Positions 54,140 to 64,000 of a stretch of DNA of 64,000 nucleotides are shown piece by piece. How positions within the stretch are numbered: the first letter of the stretch is position 1; each line of letters begins with the position of its first letter. The stretch is from Nautilus pompilius (taxonomy: Eukaryota > Mollusca > Cephalopoda > Nautilida > Nautilidae), in the NCBI GenBank assembly GCA_018389105.1, contig JACATO010000978.1, positions 372,001-436,000 on the forward strand. The letters are read 5' to 3'. The translations under genes were made by a program, and so were the position numbers. Below the pieces are notes generated by a model. The model saw only the letters and a list, made by a program, of their open reading frames with translations. It was not told where the DNA came from and did not search any database.

Positions 54140-54815
54140 TTGCACCGTCGTTTTCCTTGTCATAGGAGACTCGGCTCTGTCGTGGCTATAGAGCATCCCC
54201 CGCTCTTGGTTCCTCTGTCTGAGTGCCTACACAGGCCACTCCCCAGCAGCAACTGGAGCAATGCCAGTAAAGTACCTCACTCAAGGGTCACAACAATGTG
54301 CCATCAGCGGGAATTGAACACAGAACCCTTAAGGTCCTGAAGCCAACACACTCACCACAATGTGCCATCAGCGGAGATTGAACCGAGAACCCTTAGGGTC
54401 CTGAAGCCAACACATTCACCACAATGTGCCAAAAGGGAATTGAACCCAGAATCCTTAGGGTCCTGAAGCCAACGCACTCACCACAATGTGCAAAAAGGGA
54501 ATTGAACCCAGAACCCTTAGGGTCCTGAAGCCAACACACTCACCACAATGTGCCAAAAGGGAATTGAACCCAGAACCCTTAGGGTCCTGAAGCCAACACA
54601 TTCACCACAATGTGCCAAAAGGGAATTGAACCCAGAACCCTTAGGGTCCTGAAGCCAACACACTCACCACAATGTGCCAAAAGGGAATTGAACCCAGAAC
54701 CCTTAGGGTCCTGAAGCCAACACATTCACCACAATGTGCCAAAAGGGAATTGAACCCAGAACCCTTAGGGTCCTGAAGCCAACACATTCACCACTGAGCC
54801 ACATTGCCTGGCTAG
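54140..54815 (-). mobile_element. tRNA-derived SINE with an expanded promoter region
   Basis: On the minus strand the element starts near 54812 with a perfect A box (TGGCTCAGTGG, 54801-54791) and a B box (GGTTCAATTCC). The segment from just after the A box to just past the B box is repeated eight times before the body begins. The body reads CACATTGTTGTGACCCTTGAG and continues through a CACTTAACC-like, GCTCCAG-containing stretch typical of V-type SINE bodies. The left end is uncertain. It lies inside the 32-kb intron, in the same orientation as the gene. Confidence 0.6.
54295..54795 (-). repeat. Minisatellite of about eight 62-bp units from the SINE head
   Basis: The units share ACAATGTGCCAAAAGGGAAT, then the reversed B box, then CCTTAGGGTCCTGAAGCC and a variable CACACTCACC or CACATTCACC. 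Units 3 to 8 are nearly identical, while units 1 and 2 at the left are more divergent, so expansion is recent and proceeded toward the right. The CAATGTG sequence present both in the SINE head and after the B box is a likely seed for slippage or unequal exchange. Confidence 0.85.
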
Positions 54816-55360
54816 AAAAATATTTTAAAAGCTGAGTTTACTGGACAGGAAAAAAAACCAAAATCTTCCACGTTAGTTCTAGTATGGCGTCGTACTATCA
54901 TCTAAAGATAACTATCCTCTGTTTCCTTAAATTTTAATAAGCATCTGTTTTGGCGCCTAGCTTAACTTTGAACTCTCTGCAATTCTCAGAAACAGAATAG
55001 ATTGTCGTTCTCACAACTATTTAATGTGCATACCCATTTGTTGTACATCGGATGCCAGCTCTCGTTTTAAGCATCACATTTTCAAATCTTCTATCATTTC
55101 CTCTCACCAAACTTTATGGCGCATTTCAAACTTATTATTTGTTTATTTTTACCGATTTTCCGGTATTTAATAATTAATTGGGTGCTCCACGATAGCCGGA
55201 TAGGATAAAGAGTTAGGTAACTTTGTTACGTTCTGCAAGCCCGGTTTGGGGTCATGCGATCATCAATCTGCACTTCTGTACAATGGTTTCATAAGAGGAA
55301 ATGAACACGTGTGAAAATAGCCGAGGAAATGCGTTTAAGACCAGCTATTGTTGGTCAAAG

Positions 55361-55378
55361 GACGCCCCCTGCCTTATT
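55361..55378 (-). promoter_or_regulatory. CTCF-like motif
   Basis: The minus strand reads AAGGCAGGGGGCGTCC. A weaker relative, CTCGGCAGGGGGAAG, lies about 640 bp further right (near 55998) in the same orientation. Confidence 0.38.
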
Positions 55379-58300
55379 CCATGGAGACTGTGCAGCGAGG
55401 GGAAGATCAGGCCGTATTGATCTCGGAGATGGTGACCGCCAAGATAAATAGCTATACGACGATTCCCTTCGTTAAAACTGACCCATCAGTACTCTGACTT
55501 TCATTCGGCCAGCGACTCTACGTCCGGGGAAACTATCAGCGTTTTTAAAATAACGAGGTCTTTCTTTGCCCTACTACTCCCAATGGATCATAACTCAATT
55601 GATTCCCTGACAGACAGCCAGAATAGCATTAATCACGCGATGGGACTTTTAGCAGCTTTGTAATGACAGTTGCAGGTTTATAGGAACGATACTTTGAACT
55701 CCATTATCTCCAGGGTGTCATGAGCCGTATATCTGTGGCAACCTTATTACCATTCTGTGAAATATATCTGCACTCTATAAGAGCAGGCTGAGAAACACTA
55801 AATGGTCTGAAACAATCATCCCTCCATCGCTCCGATTTTGCCTGAACAATCTAAGATTGCGGAATCTATCATATTTTTTTTTTTATAATTCGTTTTCTTT
55901 GTTTAGCAAAAGATCCGTTTATTAGTTACCTATTTACCTATTTACCATAAACTATCAGATAGTTCCAAGTCTGAAAAGTGAAGACTTCTATAGAGGCTTC
56001 CCCCTGCCGAGGTCGATAGTCATACGGTGCTGTCAGCAGCGCTTCCTAGCGGACAACCGCTGTACTACGCTTTTTTTTTTTTTTACCGGGGTCGTCCGTC
56101 TTGCGGATATCGAAAAGTTAAATGTAAACTACTACTGTAGATAAACCGTAAGTATAATTATAGAAAATATCTTGTTGTTTTACTTGTGAGTGTTAGGAAC
56201 CTATCGTTATCATTAGCAGTAGAGTAGGATGTGCGAGAATGAAGTAAATATTTCAGATGTAGTCAAAACAAAATAATTGCTATGTTGGGCCCCTTTTTTA
56301 AGCCAAACAAGACCCCGACACCAGTGGAGGAGGGCACGACACACAGATTATTTAATCGGAATGATTACAAATATCGATTTCGAAGCCGTTTGATTTCAAG
56401 AACTGTCACACGTGGAAGTTTATACTGGCATTTGAAATCGCTATATTCTCTTAGCACCGAAAATGTTAGATATCTAACTCGTAAGGGTATTTAAAAAAAA
56501 ACGAGATGGAGAGATGTGTAGCTGAAAGCATCGCACAAACAGTGAAGTCGTTCCCATGGAAACATTTTGTCCAAAGAATCTTATTTAGCCCATCCCTGGC
56601 TTCCAACAGTCGGCTTTCTTCCCTGACGTCCACAGAATAAAACAGTAATACAATACGATTTTATTTGGAGAATCATACATAATTAGAGTATAAAATCCTT
56701 TTATATATATATAAAAAAAGATTTCTTTTATATAACAACTGCGGCAAGGGAAATTCATTACTCGTGGTCAGGGCTTTTATTACGGATCTGTCAGACTCTC
56801 TGGTGCGTGAAAATCGTTAATACCCGGTAAGGCGATAATTACTCGATATGACACCATGGCAAGGGCGCTGAGACGTAGCCACGCTGAATGGCCAGTCGTA
56901 GTGAACGACAGTCGAATAGTCCTTGCGCAGTAGCCCCTAAATTTATTCTTACGAAGGCTATGGGCGCTCAAATTGTTTTAAGTCCCGATATAAGGATAAA
57001 ATCTAAGTGGCTAAAACGTTCAGTAAAATAGCGGGCATTTACGGAGCTCGATAAAATCGGCGTCACACCCGAGAATTTCCCTAAACCGATTGTCATAATC
57101 CGGTAAAATCACACACACACACACGCACCTGTGCCTCGAAATAGGTCAAGGAAGCGACCAAACACTAATATAAGAAAGGTGACAATTTAGCTCGTGTTCC
57201 TTTATCCAACGTGCGCCAGCTCGTAATACTTCGACATAGGAGTTGAAACCACCTTGTTATGGACTGCCGGCCGGTTCGCCGAAAGAGAGAATTCGGTTTT
57301 GATATCCGGCACCATAGGCCGTCATATCAGGCTAAGTGGGTAATCAAACTTATTTAAGAGGCTCGTCATTAAACGAAGTATTTGGAATCTGAGCAAGCGG
57401 ATAGTTTGAAATAGTAATTTAGCTAATAATGAAAAAAAAGGGACGATCGTTTAATCGATGTCGTGTTGTCCAATTTCGATTGAGCATTTGTATTTATAAT
57501 AACTTCTTATTGTGGGAAGAAGAAAGAGAGAAGCAGCTGTTGGCAACAGACGGACGGTAATAATCTTCAAGTGTAATAATCGTGATTTAAATATAAAAAA
57601 AATACAAAATACGGTGCGATTGACAAAATATGTACACATTAGAAGCTAACCTTGAGGTTTTCCCGTGACCATGTTCTTAGTAATATATCTAACTAATAAA
57701 CCAAAGTTTCGACTATCTTTCAGTATATTCTTGAGTTGAGAAGGTATCTTATGGTGTGCGACAAAGTTATCTATCTGGCTATTGGCTAATATTTTTGCGA
57801 CGTCATAATCTGAACAACGCTTTGGTCTGCAGTGCCACAGAGGTATGAGATTAATTGAGATTCTTCTTTACTACAGTTTAAGTCATCTATACTTTTTTAA
57901 AAGTAGAAAATACTAATAGACAATGATGTGCAATTGAAGCAGACTCTTGAAGTAGCGCTGTCGTGTACGTTGTTATCTAAGAACGTCATGGCAAAAGGAT
58001 TTTTTTAAAATTGAATATCTAAACATTTGTCGGAGAGTTTGTTTCTAAAATAAAATAGGAAATTAAAAGCAAAAATTGATAAACCCTAAATGTAAACATA
58101 AGAAATAATAAAATTTTCTTACGTTAATATTTTACACTTTTTCGCATTATTACAAGAAAGCCTTACCAATTCCATTTATGAAGATAAAATTGAGCTACTG
58201 ATAGACCGATGCCGCTTCTGGGCTGATTTTTGCCTACCTGATGGGTTAATTACTGGCTTTGCTACAAAAGACATCTTTTTTATATACCATACCGGTCAAA

Positions 58301-61300
58301 GATGCCAGACTTTAAATATTCTCTTCCGTTAGCACACCTTGATTTCTGGAAACTTTACTTCTTGTTTCCAGCTAACAGTAATATTTATCGGTTCCATTTT
58401 TTGCAGGTAGATTGCCTTAATGTGAATCCATGAAGGTTAACGGAAAAGTTCGTAATCTAGGTAGCAGCTAAGCAAATCCTGCGGTTAAAACCTGATAACG
58501 GAACGCTAAAAATAATACAGAACTTGAAAATACACTAAGGGTATCCTACCTTTAAAGCGATGTTCACAACATCCAGGTTTATGGATAGTTTGCAAACCGA
58601 ATCAACTTTTTAAATGCTTTTATTACCTTTATATCAGATAGAAAGAAACTTTTTTTTTGTTTTTAGTGCTTCCATTTCTTCGTTGGGTCTTACAGGACTC
58701 CGTTTTCCTCCCTGTTCTGTTTTTGGTAAACTGTGGTAAATGCAGTGAAATGACTGTTGATCAACGCAGGTAACGTTACAGGTAAGTTAATATGAACTTG
58801 TATGGTTTCGTGTTTGAATGTATTAATGATATATAACTTCAAGTTTGATAATGTTGTAAGGCGTGCAGGCAGTAGTAGGAAAGAGACATTTGAAATCCTT
58901 TTAATTATTTTTTTTTGCTAAAGTCAACAGGCCATTTTTAGAATAAAAATATAAAAAAATTAAGTACGTGAAAACTATAAACAAATATCCAATACTCGAG
59001 AGGGAACGTTTTCAAAATCAACTTGCATTACTCGCTCGTTAACCTTCTTTGACACGCCCACAACATATTTTCGATGCTGCTCTTGGCGAGGAAATCAGCT
59101 CCACGGCCATCCTGACGATGGCAACAACAAGAAGCTGCTGAGAACCCGGCGTTGCCATCTCTAAACAGCAACGGTTAAGAAAAAATTCAAGAGAGAACGA
59201 CAGAGTTTCCAACGTTAGCAAAAAATAAAAGAGAAGGTTTGTGTCAAGATGCAAAGGCCCATTCAATAAAACAAGCAGTACTCGATACTGTGTAACAGAT
59301 AGATATCTTAAACGAGGTGCATCACAGACTTACCACGAAGAATCAGGTTTCCTGCGAAAAACGAATAATTTAAGATACACGGTTTTTATATATCGTATTA
59401 CTGTTTTTCATGTGCTAATTTTGCTAAAGATATATCTATTGCGTTCTAGAGAACTGCCTCGTGTCATCTAATCGAAAAATTGGGTTAACTTTAATGAATT
59501 AGGTAGTAGCAGTATTTTGCAAACGACTTGTGCAAAAAGTATCGACACATGATGGAAATTTAACGCAAAAATTTTTAAAGGCCTTTTTAATGACAATGAT
59601 GTTTCTTTTTTAAATAATCTGACAGATTAGTAAAACGGATTTTAGAAGAAAAGAACTGCGTAGAATTTTCTACTGGTATTTCTTCTTTGGTATTGATTAC
59701 GGTTAACTTTGTCTGGTATTTGACAAAAATGTACAGGTTAGATTATAAAACGAAGATATGAACTTTAAAGGGACCGGAGCTGCCTGATTATGGCCAGCTA
59801 ATAGTTGAAGAACTCGATGTTTATTTGGCGCCAGACTATAAAATGATGAAAAATGTCTCGCGTTTGCAAATCTTCGCAACGAATAAATACGTGTTTGAAA
59901 CAATCAATCTAAATAAGCATTTTAATAAAATTGCAAGCTCACCTCTGCGAAGTTAAAATAAGTGATTTCCAGAAATGGAAGGGGTTACCAAAGTTTCTTC
60001 GAATAACCCGGTGCTAATAAACTATTATAAGACATTGTAGTCGGAACAAAAACCGATATCTAATACTAGAATCCGAAAGAAGAGAAGAAATAAGACGAAT
60101 CTTGATTTTGCTCTTTTCCCAGTGGTTAGAAATAACTGTCCACTTCTTCTTTTGTCTGTTTGGTCAACACCTTTTAGTGCTTATAATCTAATTAAAAGCT
60201 TGACCTATCCAGTACGAGTTAATAAGAAATATTTTTCAACTAGCTTCTCGACGAGACTCACAGTAATAGTTGATAATATGGGCTGGTGTCGAATTTCACA
60301 GTCGCATTCGCTGGATAAAGGTGTAACTGTTTTAGTTTAAGTTGATACAGACGCAATCACGTATTTATTTCTCCTCGATGGCTCTCGATCATTTGGAATC
60401 CAATAGTTTAGTTCGAGCCCACGTGGAGTTATGTATGACCGAGAAATTTCGGCTAGTCGAGCCATCTCAACTTATGCCAATTTCTTGAGTAATGGGAGAC
60501 ATTTTGATTGTGATACATTATCTCTTCGTGTTTCGCCGATTTTGGTTCGAACAGGTAAAGGAGACGTGCAACAAAAGTATATTTTCCTTATGCATACAAA
60601 CGGCCGAGGTACTGGGCTACTGTCTTAAATATCTCAATGTTTGTTCTCACACAATGAAAGCATCCAAAAGTAGGACGTCATCTTGTTCTAAAGAAAACAG
60701 TGAATAATAATTTGGTATGCTATAATTTGAAAATCCGTCTTTTTACATGACACGTCCGGATTAAGAATTGTTTTGGAATTTGTATGGTTTTTTTGATGTA
60801 GTAGACTACAATGAAATAACAAGTTAAAAGAAAGTCAATGTTTACACTTTACATTATTATTGCATATGCGCGTGACCAATAAATTATTTTCCAAGATAAT
60901 GCAATAATTTGTATTTTCGCGATCGGAATTACAGCACAAACTAACGTGTGAGCGAAGTATTACATCAGGAGCTCGAGCGAAATGTTTATCTAAAACTACT
61001 ACAATTTTAAAAGACAATTCCTGATTTTTCTTCTAAAAAATTCCATTTATCCAGAAGTTAACTCATTTTGATTTATCTTCTAAAACTGTCCACAATTTGC
61101 CTATCGTACGCTTTGATCGGTAATCGCCCAAATCTTTACACCTTCTAAGGCTACAATTTCCTATTTATGTCCTAAAACATTCTGTCACGAAGTCGCTTCG
61201 TTTGCTTGAGGGTTCTCTTTCGAGGCAGGATGAGTTTCTTTCTCGTACAGAGAGCAGACAGCCATCAGAACCCATTTACTATCACCTAGTTGGTAAACAG

Positions 61301-62941
61301 GGGCAATATGTTATTCCTCAAATAACGAGCGTCGATAGGTCTCTTTCATTTGTCCTCAACCTTGACGAACGGTATGTGGAAAAAATCGTCAAACGCACGA
61401 GTTAATTGATTTCTTAGGAAAAAAATATTCTACCAATTTTAATTACCTTTATTTCAGCCTGTCATCAAACCAGGGAAAATTGTTTGATTTTTTTTTCGCT
61501 TAAGGTGATAAAAATTAGTTGGCTAGTAAGAGCCGAATGTCGTATCAACACCATTGTCGAGCGTTCATAAACAGGTGGGTCCATAGTCGATTGTTGTCAG
61601 AAGTTACGGGCACCATCGGTATGCAGTAGGGTTAATTATTTATCTCAAATTTACCGCGTTAAGACGCGATTATTGTAAAAGGTTTATTCAGTCTACTGAT
61701 GAGTTGTGTTCAGGAAAAGATACAATTACATTCATATACAATCCTTTTAAAAAAAACTTTAATAGGATGTATCATTAGTATTCAGCAAAGTCTGATTGAA
61801 AATATAATATATACCAATGGAAAATATTTAAAATCAAGAAAAGAAAAAGTAGTTTATCTAGACTGTAACGAAAGCAGATTTCTACAAATACTTCACTTTA
61901 GTTCCGAATGTGTGAGGTAATTTAATATCTATTGTTTATATTCTTTAGACACTACCAATCTGTAATTTTGTCAAGCTCTTTTAACTTTAAAATAAAAGGG
62001 CAATGACGGGGAGACTTGTGCAGCCTCGCAAAGCAGGATTTTGCGGAGCAATGACGCACATATGGCTGTTTGTGGTCTTCTTGACAGGAGAGCTTTGTCG
62101 TCTTCTACACGCCCTTCAAAGACTCTCGGTGAAACGTCGTGGTTTATAGCGCCAGTGCATTTTCACTATTCATTTGACCATCATCAATTTTTATCCTGTT
62201 TCGTTTCGCTTTAAAAATCTTTCTTTCTTTTTTTACATCCCAGCTCTTAACGATAGATTAATTTTGATAAACGGGAACATTAAAAAACCTTCAGTGGACC
62301 ACGGACGAAAGGAAGTCAAGTCTATCGGGGATTTGTATAAAGCAACAACAAACAGGTGACTGACCGAAATAATAAAACGTTCTGTGAGCAGCTTGATTTT
62401 AATACAAGGAGAGGACTCTCACCAAAGGGACTTTGCTGGCCATAGCTGTCTAACCAGCATTAACCTTTACTTTACTATATTAAAAGTTAATTTTTAGTAA
62501 GAAAGATTCTACTCTGAAAGGTTGGACTAGACGCGATGCTAGTCAGGATTCGGTTGACGAGACTTCGTGGGAACGACCGCCAAACAGGAACACTACGAAG
62601 GGGTTCGTGGGGCACCTTATCTAGTAAAAATCAAAAAGGGATGACACAAAGGTATTGCCTGTCGACACCTGGCCCGCCGTATCATTCACTGATCCAGCGA
62701 ACGAGTTATCTTTCTCGCGTACTCCTCAAAGAACGAAGTGGTGCGACCGAGTTGATTTACGATATTCTGAGCGCCACATGTCGTTTTCAGGCTCTCATGC
62801 ATTTCACCATAAATTTGTTTCTATGGGTATCGCTCTCTTACCTGGATGCCAATGAAGCGGAACGTTCCGCGCCGAAATTGAGGTTTTCCCGTCTATCAGA
62901 GATCGCAAGTGTCAAAGGAAATTATAAAGAGCTTTGCTTAC

Positions 62942-63455
62942 CGTTAGTATCAAACAGATTCATGACTCTTTCCACCAGAATCCCGTCGTCGATATTTGCC
63001 CGCTTTCCCCAAGTACTGAAGTTATTCCACGCATTCCTCTTCCCCCAAGACGAGAAAGATGACCAGTCCCTCTTCGTGTCGCCTCTTTTCCCCCAAGTAA
63101 TGAACTGTTTCCACTGCCTTTTGTCTACATCATCGTCAGCTCTTCTCTTCCCCAAGGCCGTCAGGACGGATCCGGGATTTTGCCATTTTTTACCCCAAGT
63201 GGTAAACTTATCCCACCTTTTGCCCCAGGTTGGGAAGTGGGACCAGCGTTTGCCCCAGGTTCCAAACTGTGACCATTGCCGCTTCACATCTGCCTCCCTG
63301 ACAGGTCCATCTTCATCCGGGGACAGGTCGCTAACCGATGGCTTCAGCCTGTCCCCCGGGTCGTTCAAATCTCTTTTATCTTCGGCGTTCAGGGATAACG
63401 ACTGGGACACAACCAGGAATATCACGACAGCAATATTGGCGAAGATGGAATTCAT
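62942..63455 (-). CDS. W-x5-W-amide (WWamide-like) neuropeptide precursor with EF-hand, first coding exon
   Basis: This exon encodes residues 1-171 of a secreted prepropeptide. The start chosen is the ATG at 63455; a further upstream in-frame ATG lies in the intron, before a TTCTTTTCAG acceptor. Residues 1-24 form a signal peptide (hydrophobic core IAVVIFLVV). KR occurs at 27-28, followed by an acidic spacer to KR58-59. Then come QWSQFGTW-GKR, WSHFPTW-GKR, WDKFTTW-GKK, WQNPGSVLTAL-GKR, an acidic spacer, QWKQFITW-GKR, a GDT spacer, DWSSFSSW-GKR and NAWNNFSTW-GKR (ending at 152). Each Gly predicts C-terminal amidation, and two N-terminal Gln predict pyroglutamate. The W-x5-W-amide spacing matches Achatina WWamide and is related to myoinhibitory peptide/allatostatin-B, so release from neurosecretory granules onto a GPCR is inferred. 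Residues 153-171 are the entering helix and loop positions 1-3 (D-T-N) of an EF-hand. The exon ends AACG|GTAAGC, phase 1, and joins the exon at 30816. The peptide precursor is certain; the exact receptor family is not. Confidence 0.92.
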
Positions 63456-63505
63456 TTTTAGATCTTTCTGTGTGAGGGGCCCCCACCGCTGGCGGGTTTT
63501 GCCTT
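63456..63505 (-). other. 5' UTR part of the neuropeptide exon with its splice acceptor
   Basis: Reading the minus strand, a pyrimidine run (about 63525 to 63508) ends in CAG at 63508-63506. I take 63505 as the first exonic base, leaving a 50-nt leader before the ATG at 63455. At least one more noncoding 5' exon must lie further right, either in 63.5-64 kb or beyond the window. I could not assign its donor with confidence. Confidence 0.7.
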
Positions 63506-63519
63506 CTGAAAAGAAGAAA

Positions 63520-64000
63520 CGCAAGAGAATGTCAGATGGTGCTCGATGCCAGGCAGTTTTGACGAACAGAACGACGCGCCAGAGAAAACATGACCTTTGC
63601 CAAACATGTTTATTCTACCACATGCAGAAAGTATAAGGAACGCGACGCATCCAAGTCACTTGTGCAAACAGCGCCGCTTCCGGTAAACGGAAGTATCGTG
63701 ACATCATGGGGAAGGAAAGGAATGCGGACCCGCTGAAAGAGGCATATAGTGAGGGATTCCACACTTAGAGAAATACGACTAGCGACCGATGGTGTGACAG
63801 GCGCCAACATCGATCAACACATCATCGGCAACCGTCAGGAAAAGCAACACGTGTGTATATGTGACGTTTACCGCCGATTTAAATGGCGTTTAATCGATTT
63901 AACGACGATTATAATTTATGGGCAGATTGATTTTTTTATCGCTTTTGTTTTTTTTGTCTTTCTACAATGTGACTTTGCCAAGTATTCCATGTTGCTGTCA
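63520..64000. other. Upstream flank of the neuropeptide exon (intron or promoter)
   Basis: This stretch is richer in CpG than most of the window. It contains TGACGT at 63862-63867 and a CRE-like TGATGTCA on the minus strand near 63692-63699, plus a CACGTG E-box near 63849. Such cAMP-response elements would suit a neuropeptide promoter, but I cannot place a transcription start or a first-exon donor, so the region may simply be the first intron. Confidence 0.3.

Noticed and set aside
54295-54795. Regular repeats with constant unit length, considered as a CRISPR-like array
   Set aside because: The whole unit is repeated, with no unique spacers, and it derives from a SINE in an animal genome.
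59070-59190. Candidate alternative 3' exon of the neuropeptide gene (acceptor CTGTTTAG on the minus strand, phase compatible, product ending near C-C-G-R-V-K-E-G)
   Set aside because: It joins in phase but gives a meaningless tail, while the exon at 30816 completes a canonical EF-hand exactly.
62003-62149. 48-residue plus-strand open frame with a hydrophobic middle
   Set aside because: Length is within chance expectation and nothing around it supports transcription.
62536-63636. A 366-codon plus-strand open frame, the longest in the window
   Set aside because: It lies antisense over the neuropeptide exon and its flanking introns. Its right half exists because the sense codons (TGG, AAA, TTC rich) rarely give antisense stops. 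It has no family resemblance, signal or splice pattern.

Overview
The window is animal nuclear DNA: AT-rich and gene-poor, full of microsatellites, SINEs and decayed transposons, with coding sequence only in short exons bounded by GT-AG sites. The one gene I can read with confidence encodes W-x5-W-amide peptides. These have the spacing of the WWamide peptides known from the snail Achatina, so I infer a lophotrochozoan, most probably a mollusc. The species cannot be named from this sequence.

The main find is a minus-strand gene spanning most of the right half. One exon (63505 to 62942, start codon at 63455) encodes a signal peptide and a neuropeptide precursor with six W-x-x-F-x-[TS]-W-Gly copies at dibasic sites, plus one divergent amidated peptide. 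It ends at a GTAAGC donor inside a half-finished EF-hand loop. The other half of that loop lies 32 kb away in a short exon (30816 to 30710). The two join in matching phase and complete a canonical EF-hand (loop D-T-N-V-D-G-V-L-D-K-S-E), followed by a tail and a stop. The predicted protein has 206 residues: peptide hormone copies fused to a single calcium-binding EF-hand. I know of no described precursor with this design.

The 32-kb intron (30817-62941) holds long GA/CT tracts, including a large CU-rich tract about 85 nt upstream of the EF-hand acceptor. It also holds AAT/ATT arrays, a threefold 167-bp repeat, and a tRNA-derived SINE whose internal promoter region has expanded to eight tandem copies of about 62 bp.

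The left 30 kb holds fossils: a 726-bp GA tract, a Tc1/mariner remnant, a solo LTR with perfect 5-bp target duplications, a broken copy of an unnamed multi-copy invertebrate gene family (13.4-16.2 kb), a hAT-type (GTF2IRD2/ZBED-like) transposase remnant and a tRNA-derived SINE. A few candidate host exons are proposed at low confidence (5.1 kb +, 18.1 kb +, 26.8 kb -, and the left edge -). Six CTCF-like motifs occur; the two at the left point right and the four at the right point left.
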